DNA from: Hymenopellis radicata
Lineage: Eukaryota > Basidiomycota > Agaricomycetes > Agaricales > Physalacriaceae
Length of the DNA: 64,000 bases
NCBI GenBank assembly: GCA_015501595.1
Contig: JADNRX010000301.1
Span: 1 to 64,000, forward strand
Direction of reading: 5' to 3'
Program-made: the position numbers and the translations under genes
Shown here: positions 11,502 to 22,621 of the stretch, one piece after another
Position numbering within the stretch: position 1 is the first letter of the stretch
Layout of the letters: each line of letters starts with the position of its first letter
Notes under the pieces: model-generated
What the model saw: the letters and a program-made list of their open reading frames with translations, nothing else
What the model was told of the DNA's origin: nothing
The model's database searches: none

Positions 11502-14501
11502 TTACTTGAATGTATGCGATCGGTTACCACTTTTAAGATCGTTCTGTGCTTTGGGCGGTGCCGGGAAATCGCCATAAGTATAGCCTGTTCCCCTGTAAAA
11601 TTTCGTGTGAATGGACGTAACAAAGCATGCGACTTTCATTCAACATACCCTTCTTTTGTTTCCCCTTTTTCTTGACTCGTTTCTCCTCATGTGAAGCCGG
11701 AACTTGGTCGAGAACATTGGGGATAGACGCGAAGTCAAAGGGTTCCTCCTCTTTCGTCGCACTCTCTCCGTCGGACGCCTTGGCCTTTTTCGACTTTGAG
11801 CCACTGGGCGGAGTTGATGTCTCTTCGTTGACAATAGTCGTCGTCCTCTTGCGCTTCTTCTGCCTGGCTTGTCCAACGACGACCAGAGAATCCTCCACGA
11901 CCTCTCTCTTCGCTCTTTGTGAGGCCGGTACAAACGGAACTTCTGCTTGCATCTCTATAGTTGACTCTCCTCATCCCATCGACCTGAATAACATCATCCG
12001 GCGCAGAGATCGGCGCTATCTAAGCTCAAATCAGACTTGAGATAACAAACATTACACGTAACACTATACCTGTGGGACAGACGGCGCGATTGACAGTGAA
12101 CTATGAATCTTGTTTAATACGTCTTGGAATCGGCCACCACCGTGTCCTGAAGAACCTTTTACTGGCTGAAGCAATTGATTTCAGTTACGAGAACTAATAC
12201 GCGAATGAAAACGAACCTGCGAGATGCCAAACAACGAGCTGGTGGATGTCGACAAAGAGGAACTGTCTTCTTCACCTTTAATGCCGCCGGCCCAAACAGA
12301 GAAGATGTTGTAGATCGGGACGAAGCTAGAATCACATCATTAAGCCTGAAGAGCACTGAAAGTAAGCTATCCCTACGATTGCACCAAAGCTTAGAAGATG
12401 TCGGGTTCTCTGTTGTAATGACATCTTGTGGAGGTTCAACCGCGACTGGAGCATCCTTATTTGCCCCTACCGCTTCTGTCGCACCAGTTGCCTGAATCGC
12501 CGAAAAGTGGGCTTTAACGGCATCCCTGATGGCATCTAGCAATTCTCTCGCTCGTCGCTTGATCACAGGTGGTGGAGAATGGAATATTCTCAATAGAGCA
12601 GGCATATCAGGCGGTGGACTCTCGCTAGTTGGAAGAGGAAGTGATTAGGCAGAATGTATCTGAGATTACGGCTGTGAGATGCTACGACGAAAGCGAAGGC
12701 AGAACCCACCTTGTGCTCTCGTCTTCCTCCCTTGCAACTCGGTCCCGCCACGCATGAACTGCCTTATAGACATACCTATGCAGAGCGTCGGGACCTGCAT
12801 TCGGCGCCGTGGCTGACAGAGAGATTTTGTTCCACTTTCTCGCAAGGTTATCCCAGCCATTACTACCACTGCCTTCGCCGGCGTCATACAACTCTTTCTC
12901 GTATACTTTCAAAGTAGTCTCTTCAGAACGTGCGAGAACCTCACGAACGAATGAATGGGGGGAGAATGAGGAGGGACCACCTTCTACTGCGCGCGCCTGG
13001 GATTCGCCGCGATCTAGCAACGCGTTACGAAGGTTGTCGTAAATGTAAAGCAGGAAGTGAGTATCCGAACGAGCGTAGCGTAACATTGCTTCGGGAAGCG
13101 GCCTGTTCACGATTAGTTTGCTGTAGAACGCAACGAATGTACCATACCTGACACGCCAATCGGCAAGTTGATACCTCTTATCAGGTATGAAGTCGCAGTA
13201 CATTTCCAAGAGATTCGCCAGACCGTGCTTCGGGAACGCTATTAAGTGATATCAGGACATGCAACGCGATTACAAGCAAAAAGAAGAGGCACCGAGGATT
13301 TTCGAGGCGTGGTAAGTATCGAACATGTTTACAACGTAAAGATTGAGGTCTTGTTGTAACCAAATGATATCGCTGTCTGCGCCATGGAAGACCTATTCTG
13401 GTCGTCAAAGGAGCGAATGAACACAGATCATGGACAAGAGACCTTGATTATTTCCGGCTTCGTGAAGACGTCATTAAGACATTCCAGTTCATCTCTCAAA
13501 GCTATCGCGTCTATGATCCAATCTTCCTCTCTTGTGCTGAGCTGCATTAGGCAGAGGAAGCCTGCATACGTTCGGTAGCTGTGATGCTCCAAGTCGACGG
13601 CGATCTCTGTGGCCTGACGAAGTTTATCGAGCATTGCCTGAAGAGCCTCAGTAGTATTGACCCAGGTGAAAGAGGTCGTGTCAAATGGTTTGGGTAGTAT
13701 GGGCGGCGCTGACAGAAACATGTGAGGAGGGTAAGATATATGCTTGATCTCATAGTGATACGGATGCGACAGCCTAAAGAAGATGAGTTTGGCCTGTGAG
13801 GCAGTACAAACGACATACAAGATGTTAGTCGAATCAACGTCTTCTCCGTCCGTAAATTTGTAGCCAAGCGGAACCATGGCATGGTATTTGTGACTCAATC
13901 GCGGATACCAAGGGGAATTGCTGTTGTCCACCGGCCGTTTAAATCGCAGCTGAGGTTTTTCAAGATGTGCGGCGTGTTGCACGACAGCTTCCACTTGTCC
14001 AGAGACGGTTTTCACAGCTGATTTCTGGATTACAGTTAATACGAGGAATTTCAAGAACGAAACAGGCACTCCTACCTTTTTCTCGACGATAGGGTTTATT
14101 GCAATTGCCGGCGCTTTCGATCTGCCCAAGTACTCGTCGAGCGAAGTATCCTGAAAATCTCTTTATTAGCAGATGTGAATAATCTGGGGAACATGACTCA
14201 CGACACGTTCCAATAACAAGTCTATTCGATCGACAACGCACGATTCAAAGCTGTCCAGGACATCGTCTTGGGATTCGAGCTTTGCTTTGCCTTTGCCTGC
14301 AGAATCAATGGTTGATGACAGCTCCAACAATCGATTCGTTATGGATAGAACCTTGGAGGAAAATTCGTCCAAGTCCTGTGCAAAGTCCTGGTCCATGGTT
14401 TTGTGAAAGCTGATGTCCGCTGGGAGGAGAGCCGCATTTCTCGTCGCTTTCAACGCGGCCCCAGGAAGATGTGCATTTATGTGCTCAAAGTTGGGAACCA
14501 T
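11502..14501 (-). CDS. RRP6: Rrp6/EXOSC10-type exosome 3'-5' exonuclease, left copy
   Basis: Nuclear exosome-associated DEDDy exoribonuclease that trims and degrades RNA 3' ends. The order is an N-terminal helical PMC2NT-like part ([30 protein letters not shown]), then the exonuclease core with Exo [12 protein letters not shown] (Asp-x-Glu), Exo [17 protein letters not shown] across a splice junction, and Exo [19 protein letters not shown] (Tyr and Asp), then an HRDC-like segment ([17 protein letters not shown] ... [17 protein letters not shown]), and a Lys-rich tail ending SGNRSHTFK. All catalytic residues of the DEDDy set are present. I choose the start [17 protein letters not shown], which is in frame here but frameshifted in the other arm. 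Estimated length is about 800 residues with roughly nine introns. This copy looks intact. Confidence 0.85.
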
Positions 14502-14818
14502 AGCGCCCTTTTCGTCGTCGTAGCCGCTCCCGTCGTCGTCAATGAGCAGCCTCGCGTGAAAATTGGTTGGGAAGAGGCGAGCGTCACGCGATCGTAACGT
14601 CACTCACTCAACAAGTGGCACAAGAGCAACTCGAGACTACCATAGATAGCACATCTTAAAGACCAGCCCTCACACTTGTGAGATGTCGAAAACTTGACGG
14701 AACGATATAAATGTAATGGATGAATTGTAGGGGGGCTACCCGGTTTCCTTACAATTGCGAAATGTTAAATGTTCTTGGACGAAACGATAATAGAGTCCCC
14801 AATGAATGCAGTTCTATA

Positions 14819-16282
14819 TTATACCGTGCACTTCGTCATCTTCATCGGAGCAAATACAAGCGTCTTGACGACCTTCACGATACGTTTACTTATAGAAACA
14901 AGCGGTGATTGGCGCCGAGTGTGCTTGACATCCTCCAGTGCGCTATCTGTTGAGATAGGTCAAGCTCAAGCAGACGGTCATTGCGCAGAGGGATAACGTA
15001 CCGCGTAACGTGGACGAGGGAGTGGAACCATCGATGATTATCGGAGGCGATGAGTCTGCCAATTTCTTGTCGGGTTTAGAGCATCCGGAGTTTGCACCAA
15101 TGTCGGGCATCGAGGCTGGGGGAGCTTTGAGAAATGCTTGAGGACAAGGAAAGGAAAATTTGAAGATAAAACGGACCCGATTCTAGTACAGCAGGGCTCT
15201 CCACCGAGGAAGACTGTCGTGCTGCAGCCAGCTTACTATCAAACTCCGCGTTTGATCTCTCTGCGGCGTCGATTTTTACTTGTAATCGAGCTTTGTAGGC
15301 GCTGTGAATCCTGAAACCGTGTCAGGTTAGACAGAAACCAAGCAAGACAGACAAAAACATACCCTTTGATGACTTCTATGTCGTCGAAGAACTGCCATGG
15401 ATTTGCAAAGTCTTCCGTCGCAAGGGTCTCCAAATCCACAGAAAAATCCACGACAGGAGTGAAATCGTATCGGTGGATAACTTCATCTAGACCAACGGTA
15501 GATTTCGCATATGTGGAGTGCAGGGAAGCGCGTCCTTTGTCAATAATCACGCCGGACTGGGGAAGTTGGATGTTGGCGCTGTTGGAACTAGTAGCGGCGG
15601 GTACAGAATCCACCACCCGAGGCTCGATTGAGGACGCGTCATCTTCGTTGCTATCGTCTGAGAAGTATGGCTCCTCTTCTGGCTCATGAGCTTCCTCTTC
15701 ATAGGATACAGGCTCAAAATCCGTCCCGCCTATCTCCGCCATATGTCTGAGCTTGTTCCTCCAGTCGTTGTCGTCCTCGGACTGGAAATTTATATCACTA
15801 GCTTGATGCTCTGGAGTCAAGACATATTTCCCAGAATCTCGCTGCACGGGATCGCTGAACTTGATCCGGATGGATGTGAGAGCAAGAGTTTGAATGTAAC
15901 AATCATTCCACGGAAGTGGCTGACTGCAGACCAGCGGTTGGCGATTACGGGGATGTCGCGTGTTTGGAAGAATGGGGAGAGACATGTCAACGACAGCGAA
16001 CGAGTCTGGGCCGGATACAAGGCCACGGGAAACCATGGATACTTGGATGGGATGTAGTGCTCCGACGACAGCAATCCCCATGTGCTATAGGGTCGAAAAT
16101 TAGCAAGAACTATCAGAGATCTTTCTCCGACGTACTTTCACAACGCAAACAACGTACTTCTTTCTCTGTGACTGCAGAGCTTCACATGCATGCAGAACTT
16201 CGGGATCATCAAGGATGGGTCGGAGCGTTTCCAAGGGATCTAGCTCAACAACGAGGAATTCGCCGCGTAGTGGAAGAGCCAT
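14819..16282 (-). CDS. Unknown protein Y1
   Basis: I do not recognise this family. Exon 1 is MALPLRGEFLVVELDPLETL... (49 codons), then gtacgt...tatag, then a long exon of about 240 codons with MVSRGLVSGPDSFAVVDMS, DCYIQTLALTSIRIKFSDP, an acidic stretch HEPEEEPYFSDDSNEDD and HRYDFTPVVDFSVDLETL. Three short exons follow: a coiled-coil-like AYKARLQVKIDAAERSNAEF, a linker, and a basic C-terminus SKRIVKVVKTLVFAPMK. About 420 residues in total. There is no signal peptide. It is transcribed away from X1, with which it shares an upstream region now split by an inserted element. Two relatives are at 44930-46368 and 46685-48142. Confidence 0.7.
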
Positions 16283-16289
16283 GATGGGA

Positions 16290-16600
16290 ATAAGGTGCGT
16301 GGCATTGTACTTGTTTCGAATACATATGAGGCCGCGAAGAACAAAAGGAAGAACAGGGAAGAATAGCCTCCCGGCTTGGCGGCAGACCCACACTTGTTCC
16401 GCTTTTGGTATGAGCTAACCATGACCATGGTCACTCTCCAGAAAACAATAATGTTGACCCATTGGGAGCTTCGAGGACCTACAATGCATACGAATTGTGG
16501 CATTGTACCTGTTTCGAATACATATGACGCCGCCAAGACGCCGCGAAGAACAAAAGGAAAAACAGGGAAGAATAGCCTCCCGGCTTGGCGGCAGACTCAC
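16290..16600. repeat. Local tandem duplication of Y and X upstream DNA
   Basis: The stretch at about 16311-16390 (tttcgaatacatatga..., ...cccggcttggcggcagac) recurs at about 16513-16600. In between, 16399-16494 repeats the X1 promoter-proximal DNA found at 17228-17307 (gcttttggtatgagctaac, aaaacaataatgttgac, ggagcttcgaggac). So a piece of the X-Y shared upstream region is present twice. Confidence 0.75.
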
Positions 16601-16770
16601 ACTTTCCAGCTTGTTCCGAGTTGGAGTTTTTTTGGCAACGGCACGTGTTTAAGGAGTCCGAAATAGGCAGTTTAGTAACGTGATCTCCGCTTTTGTGTCG
16701 GTCATCCCGCCGTGTTCCCGCCAGTGCAGATTAAATAGACTACATACCTCACAAAAAATATATATATATC

Positions 16771-16960
16771 CCCACCCCCCCCCCCCCCCACCCTAACCCC
16801 TAACCTCTAACCTCTAGCCTCTAACCAAGAAATGTTAGGCTAAGCAGAGCTTACCCTAACATTTCTTTCCTAACCACTAATCTAGAACCCTTAGAGCAAG
16901 CATAGCCTAACCACTAACCAAAGCCTTAGGCCAAGCAAAGCTTGCCCTAAGGAAATATGC
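16771..16960. repeat. Poly-C and degenerate telomere-like CCTAACC units
   Basis: A long C run is followed by caccctaacccctaacctctaacctctagcctctaacc and further variants to about 16960. The unit resembles the common fungal telomere repeat CCCTAA but is strongly degenerate, so it is an interstitial relic or simple minisatellite and not a telomere. Confidence 0.6.
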
Positions 16961-16984
16961 GCCGCTACGCAGACGCAACAAAAA

Positions 16985-17056
16985 GACACAATCCGGAATC
17001 GAACCAACACCTCTGCGGAACACAGCTGAGCAGAGTACCAATATAGCCAGTGAGCC
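16985..17056 (-). other. tRNA-like Pol III promoter sequence
   Basis: On the minus strand a 72-nt stretch carries a good A box (TGGCTATATTGG) and B box (GGTTCGATTCC), spaced as in a tRNA, and is followed directly by TTTTT, a Pol III stop. The acceptor ends (GGCTCAC with TTGTGTC) pair only in part, the D arm does not fold, and the anticodon stem would close a 13-nt loop. It is best read as a tRNA pseudogene or the head of a SINE-like element and not a working tRNA. Confidence 0.5.
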
Positions 17057-17299
17057 ATTGTCCGTTCCATAACAGTCATTGTGACTCGATTGTGTTGCTT
17101 TGTACAATGAACATGTGATTCTGCCAGGGCGGGAGGCGGCTCATTTTGTCGGGCGGCAGTGTCACGTGCAATAATTTCCCTTTTGGGATGCACGTGCCGT
17201 TGCCAAAAAGTCAAAGACTCTTGTTCCGCTTTTGGTATGAGCTAACTCTCAAGAAAACAATAATGTTGACCGATTGGGAGCTTCGAGGACCCACAATGC

Positions 17300-17320
17300 A
17301 TACGAATATAAAAGACCATC
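17300..17320 (+). promoter_or_regulatory. Putative X1 TATA element
   Basis: An AT-rich atataaaag lies about 95 bases upstream of the X1 ATG. Further upstream, aagaaaacaataatgttgac (17249-17268) is shared with the X2 upstream region (aaacaataatgt, near 44731-44745 on the minus strand), so it may be a conserved promoter element. Confidence 0.4.
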
Positions 17321-17402
17321 GAGGTTATCATCTCCTACATAAATTCGCGTCTCAGCTGCTCAATCATCTCAACTCTGTCGTCGTTTCGAGCCACTGGCTG
17401 GT

Positions 17403-18535
17403 ATGGAACCCAAGACAAACTCTTCGTATGCTCGCGCTCTCAAACATACCTCTCAGTCTGTTGTTACAACCCGCGATACACCTCGAGCTTCTAGCATCGC
17501 ACCGACCAATCCCCCTTCTGCGCGCGCCTCCTCCTCTCCCACCCCACCTCAACCACCACTAGCGCATCAGACCATTGCAAAGGTCGACGCGTCACTGATC
17601 ATTCCGTACTATGAGCTTTGTCTCTTTGCCCACGGCCACTCAAAGAATCCTTCGCCGCCCGAAGAGGACTCCACTTGGAAGTCTGTCACCCATCGCAGAC
17701 TACCTCGGCCGGAATCTTTACAAAGTCACCTCACGCGGGCTCTCACCACCATAAAGACCGCCGTTGCTCAACGCGAGAATAAGGGCGGTCGGCCAGGCAT
17801 CGTGTGCTCTGCCCCTACCGATTGGACAGGATCCCCCACGAACTCATGGATATTTCCAATGGGTACTTTCGATGGCCACAACGAGGAAACTCTTCCCGAG
17901 GTCCTTCGCGAGTTCGCCCTTCCTGTCTTACAGGCGAATTCCTGTGGTGACTCCACTGAGTACATTCGCACTACGCCCACCTGGCGCACTCGAAAACGTC
18001 TCAAATCGGGCGAGCTTGCTACGCAATGGGTTGTTTCGATTCCTCTGATGATGACGGACGACGTGCATCCAACGGAACCTTGGGGAAAGGATCGTCAAGG
18101 AAATCCGTACTACAAGGTTTCGCGGGACCAGTACAGAGACCTTATTCGTCGCAGCGATGCCAAGATGAATCAATTCATCCAAGCCGCGTCGACTAAGCCT
18201 GGCTACTTGGAAGACTTTGTGAAGCGTCTTGAACAGAACGAATCGGAGGTTTGTCCTATTCTGTTGATACACCTCGTGATACTGACTGCGACGTGCTTAG
18301 CATCATATAAAACTTGTGACTGAATGCGAACCATCTGCTTCGGGAGCACACAAGTCGTCTATAGCTCCCTCCCAACTGTCTTCGAAGGCATCTGTTGCTT
18401 CAATGTCAAGCACTCTGAGGCGAAGATTGAAACGCAATGTGCCAACGAACATGTTCAGCGTACGTCTTCAATGGCTCTCTATCTACACGCACTTAACTGT
18501 TATTTCTTTAGCGGTTATCACTTGCTGTTCATTAG
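17403..18535 (+). CDS. Unknown protein X1
   Basis: I do not recognise this family. Exon 1 (17403-18248, 282 codons) has a Ser/Thr/Pro-rich N-terminus and then a conserved body shared with X2: TIAKVDASLIIPYYELCLFA, RRLPRPESLQSHLTRAL, SWIFPMGTFDGHNEETLPEV and STKPGYLEDFVKRLEQNESE. Exon 2 (18301-18459) starts HHIKLV and ends in a basic SSTLRRRLKRNVPTN. Exon 3 is tiny (RLSLAVH then TAG at 18533-18535). X2 can be spliced to the same RLSLAV ending, which supports the model. About 342 residues, with no signal peptide or clear membrane segment. It sits head to head with Y1, as X2 does with Y2, suggesting co-regulation. Confidence 0.72.
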
Positions 18536-18964
18536 TAGTACTACAATCCCCACTAGCTTATTACCTGAGATTACTTTATAATATGATACTCATTCACCGT
18601 GATCCCGATTCCAGTCAGTGATGAGGGCGGGCAGACACCAACTGAAATCGATACTTGCCAAGTTAGTGTCCGCAAATGACGAGATCATTTTCGTCATGCC
18701 TCATTCTTGACCGGTTCGAGGGTGATTTCCCTGCGAAGAGGTTTGTTCCTGTGGCAAGGCAAAAGGGATCAGACATCATTCGGGCAATGCTTCCCCCGTA
18801 CTTTCTGGCGCTAACAGATACTTATAACTATAGGCCTACCGGTTCACAATGACGGCTGAAATTTTCATCTCATTCAGTACTAGCTATGACTTGGGTAATA
18901 CAACAAGGTTCATCTTCCATGGCGTTGATATCGTCCGCGCCTCCCCGCTTAGCAAAAACAATCA
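18536..18964. other. Intergenic between X1 and aquaporin
   Basis: No coding or repeat signal is recognised. The two flanking genes converge on this interval. Confidence 0.4.
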
Positions 18965-20452
18965 TCAAACGTGCTCGAAAGTCGTGATTTCTGGCTTGTC
19001 ATCCGATGTTGATGATCTGGCGTAAGGGCTTGGTAGCGAGTTGTCGTGATTGTGTAGGCACCCGTGGTGCCTGTGAGCGTTCATGAACTCGAGGCTTGCG
19101 CTAGGCACGACTGTACAACGCTGTCAAATCTCGTGAAACAAGGCAGACCTTTGAACATACCTCTCATTGAATCGGCGAGACACAACTCGTATAGACATGC
19201 TCCAAACAGTGTAGCTGGGATGTTCGTCAGAGCAGCGATAGCAGCATATGCGCCACCCGACGCTGGAGCGATTATCAATATAACATCAGAGATGTTATGC
19301 TTAGTGCGTACCTTGACCGCCGTATATTGTCAAAGCTGCAAATCTGCCTCCGAGATCGCGCGCCGCATTGGTTGCCACTGAATACCGATTGGTTAAACAT
19401 CGAGAGACTGTAACAAGATGACTCACGTCCATCTAGTGCAAAGCCCCACACCATAGCAGCACTGGTCAAAGGTCAATATGGTATGAAACACGCGAGATGG
19501 ACGACTCACTATCCGAGAGCTATGACAACAGGTGCCATGGCTGGAGGGATGAGGATGTTTGTGGGATCTACGGATCCCCAGATAATCATGGCAAGAACGA
19601 CGTCCTGGAGAGCAGTCTGAAGAACGGAGCATATTAACGCGACGGAATAGACTAACCGATACAAACTCGTTGAGGAACACTTGTCCCAGCTTTGAACCAG
19701 GCATCACATAAAGGCCAAAGATACCAGCCGTTCCGCTCGGCGTGAACTTCAGTGCTTCTAGAGTACCCGCAGCAGCCATGGCAGCATCGGCCTCATCCAA
19801 CCAGTTCCTGTACTGACAGTACACCAATAAACAAGCGACGTAGCCTCCAAGAATCTGAGCAATGATATATCTGTCCGGCTTCAGACCAGTCTTTCAAGTT
19901 CACGTTACACTGACTCACCTAACCGCCTTGACCTTGGGGAATCCCTTGAATATAGTGAGAGCGATGGTAATCCCGGGATTAAAATGGCCGCCTGATGTCG
20001 CTGAGCATACACCCAGAGCGAAGATAATGCCCGTCGCATACGCGATACCGATTTGGAATATAGCTAAATCGCCAATATTATGAGGAGGAGGAAAGGCGAC
20101 GCCAACAACAAGAGGGACCCACAAGACAACCCAACTTGGCCAAGCGCATTACCGACGACCCAAGGCACAGTCGATCCAACACCTTATGACAGATCAGATG
20201 GGTGTATGACACTACGCATCCATAGACACCTACCAGCGTAACAGTAAAAGAACACGCCCATCTATACGACAACGATAATTCAGCCCGAAGCCGAGTCCGT
20301 ATCGGTAGACTCACGAATTCCGCGAAGCACTCCGAGAACCAATGGGCTTTTGCATGCCGCATGCGCTCGAAACGCGTGAAGATCCTCGCGCGGGGTGCGA
20401 CGTCTGCGAGGTGGACGACACTGGGGTCTGAGGAGCCTACTGCGTGAATCAT
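18965..20452 (-). CDS. Aquaporin / MIP-family channel
   Basis: Major intrinsic protein family water or solute channel with six membrane spans. Spliced exons give a soluble N-terminus ending AKAHWFSECFAEF, then GVGSTVPWVVGNALGQVGLS, the first half-helix SGGHFNPGITIALTIF, FTPSGTAGIFGLYVMPG, and the second half-helix ATNAARDLGGRFAALTIYGG, then SGGAYAAIAALTNIPATLFG and a hydrophilic tail ending ITTFEHV with TGA at 18965-18967. The two pore boxes are NPG and NAA instead of NPA, which places it with divergent fungal aquaporins; selectivity cannot be told. About eight short introns all splice in frame. About 350 residues; looks intact. Start at 20452 is the first Met before a plausible cytosolic N-terminus. 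Confidence 0.85.
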
Positions 20453-21169
20453 GATGGCTGGCGTGGTGCTATCGCCTGCATTTCCATCGCTCTTTAAAGC
20501 CCCGGTCGCGCGCTGTGTGATAGATTCATCTGGAAGCGGAAAACTACATCTGCATACCCCGCAAACGAGTCTGGTGACGTGGGGAAAAGGTCAGATCAAG
20601 GTCAGATGGCGTGGTGTCGTGATAGGAATCAGCAACCGTTAAAAATACATACAGGTGTTCAATGTGATAGGGCCTCACGGAGGTGTTTTAATCCCTGCCT
20701 CTTTGTCAAGATGGTACCTCGTATACGAGAACAGACGAGAACTTGAAGCAGAATCTGGGGAAGATGATTCAGCGAGGATACATATTAGACATGATGCCAC
20801 GATAACGCACCAACATAGCATGCCTATTTCTGCTGAGCGCTGAGCGCTGCGACCCATGCGGGTGCAGTTCTGACAGTATTTATCGCAGTAACAAGAATAC
20901 AGACGCCACCAGATAGGTTGCAATTTCCACAATGCCCAGGCATTTGAGCCTAACGATGGAAATGGAGTCGCCGCGAGTATCATCAAAGTCATGTCATAAT
21001 ATTGCCTAGTATTAGCCGCGGACAAAAACGACAAATGGAGCGAGTACGATTGTGCACCATACTGTACGATCAAGGGTGTTCTAAAAAACAGAACAAATCA
21101 ACACGGGATGATCTAATGGAAAGATGGACGCATTCAAAGTACAAGAAAAGGCATCGCAAACGTACTTAA
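20453..21169. other. Intergenic, no firm gene
   Basis: A 132-codon minus frame at 20675-21073 has no recognisable sequence. It may include the 3' end of the glycoprotein gene to its right. Nothing else is seen. Confidence 0.3.
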
Positions 21170-22621
21170 CACCTATCACCACACCTCCAAAATACACAAC
21201 CAGCAGGTGCTGAAAGTCTACCCACACCATCAGGATCGCCAGTCAGAGACGCACTCGCTCCCTCAAGTGACCCCGTAGCACCGGACGTTTGAACCCGATG
21301 TCCTCGTGACGGAAGCAGAGCTCGTAGTGTGACCTAACGAGCTGACGGTAGTGCATAACGACGATGACGGGTCAGAATGCGCAGGTGGGGTCGCCGCATC
21401 GCCTTGAAAGAACGTAGACCCCCGTATATTCCCATGGGCTAGCAGTGCGAAAAAAAGTTGACCTTGAATGGGATCGCCCACATGACTGATGTCACGCACC
21501 TCGCCACTATCGCCTTCGCACTGCTCAAAGGTACCCGCTGCGTAGTTGGCCGGCATGTTCCATTCGCAGCCCATAATATCGTAGATGTATTCGCCTGCTT
21601 TGTTTTAGTTGATGATGATCATGATGGGAGTCTGGAGATGCCAAGAGGGAGCAAGAGGGCTGGGGGAGGACGGAAATAGACGACGACGTACACCATGTGG
21701 CTGGGCGATCCCCTGCAGGGTTACAAGCACGAATGCAAAACATGTTGTACGCCACAGGTACGCCATGAAGTTCTGTCGACTAAGCCCGGTCGAAGACGCG
21801 TAACGTCGACTTTGGATCCGTGCTGTCCATTCGTGTATCTGTTGCAGACCTCCAAACGCGTCGGAGAACACTAATCCGCCGATAGGGTTGCCTACATGAA
21901 GACCCGCCCTTTGAGTACCGTCACTTTTTCAACATTGGTCGAATGTCTGCACCATTCCCATCGGCACCATGAGGATTCACCTCGCCGCCCGTATCGCCAT
22001 CTGGGATGGTTATATTGGTAAAGTCTCCAACGCCTACGCAAATTTAGTGCGTCCCATAGCATCTAATTACTCAACGCTACTCACCGGTAACTTGGACAAA
22101 ATCGGAGGTCTGAACAAAGTGAGCTCCTGTGATAGTGCCTTCCGGAATAAGACGGGTTCCATAACAGTCCTGCGCCAAGGTGAGCATCGGATAGAATGCG
22201 GATTCAGGCTAATACATACTGTGAGACTGCCTCTCGCTGTACGTGAGAAGACGATGAGCTCCCAAGTTACTCAACTATACAGTATACCAACGACTCGCCT
22301 CAATCTTACAGGACCCGGTTCCGACTATATAGTCTTCAGCATGCGTATAAAGCGTACTGATGAATAGCAGTCACCATAGGCATTCTGGCATATCGGTCTT
22401 GGTCGGATCTTGTTCCACATCTATTGGTGCCTGGGGATAATGAATACAATGATGTGAAGAAGGTGAGTTCCTCCGTACCAAATTGACGCTCCTCTATGGT
22501 TTCTGGGACCGTCTCGGGAGAGATGTCGCCCGGTACGTCTGCGCAAGCGCCAGGTGCGAGAATCCAGCGGCTGAGAGGAAGACGGATGTGGAGAAGCGAG
22601 ATATGACTTTGGTGTCTGCAT
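21170..22621 (-). CDS. 'Macrofage activating glycoprotein'-like secreted protein
   Basis: Agaricomycete databases carry a secreted, Ser-rich glycoprotein family under this name; its role in the fungus is unknown. Minus-strand pieces match it in order: a hydrophobic leader (STSVFLSAAGFSHLALA), GTNRCGTRSDQ, ITIPDGDTGGEV with NPHGADGNG, GNPIGGLVFSDAFGGLQQI, YNMFCIRACNPAGDRP, IYDIMGCEWNMPANYAAG, and a Ser/Thr-rich tail (SSLCTTVSSLGHTTSSAS). A hydrophobic FQHLLVVYFGGVVIG near 21180-21230 could be the C-terminal membrane or GPI signal. An intron with gtacgt...aaagcag joins ATW to C-EYIYDIMGC. The ATG near 22621 is out of frame with the leader by one base, and the joint after HEWT is unclear, so small lesions or errors are present. 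Confidence 0.6.

Larger units (their letters stand above)
8512..16360. repeat. Left arm of large inverted duplication
   Basis: This segment reads on the opposite strand at about 46.6-55.24 kb in the same gene order: small gene, MFS transporter, Rrp6, Y. Paired positions in the MFS and Rrp6 genes sum to about 63750 throughout, showing near-colinearity. In the Rrp6 reading frames, a 233-codon stretch (13428-14129 against 49620-50321) differs at nine residues and a 175-codon stretch (12682-13209 against 50540-51067) at two. The outer boundary falls at the ATG of the small gene; the inner boundary lies roughly 60-100 bases upstream of the ATG of Y1. The left arm lacks the 788-bp element found in the right arm. 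Confidence 0.92.
16629..17209. mobile_element. 581-bp insert with 19-bp terminal inverted repeats (MITE-like)
   Basis: The left end tttttggcaacggcacgtg (16629-16647) is matched by its exact reverse complement at 17191-17209. The inside holds an AT microsatellite, a poly-C run near 16773-16789, degenerate CCCTAACC/CTCTAACC units at about 16790-16960 and a tRNA-like sequence. I see no reading frame for a transposase and no clear target-site duplication, so this may be a MITE, a composite of insertions, or chance bracketing by a palindromic CACGTG promoter element. It separates X1 from Y1. Confidence 0.45.

Noticed and set aside
16771..16960. True telomere or chromosome end
   Set aside because: The CCCTAACC units are few and degenerate, coding genes continue on both sides, and no long regular array is present.
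16985..17056. Functional tRNA gene
   Set aside because: Promoter boxes fit, but the acceptor, D and anticodon arms do not form a proper cloverleaf.
14819..18535. X-Y pair as a mating-type HD1/HD2 locus
   Set aside because: The head-to-head layout is similar, but neither protein shows a homeodomain (no WFxNxR-type helix), and no typical mating-locus neighbour is seen.
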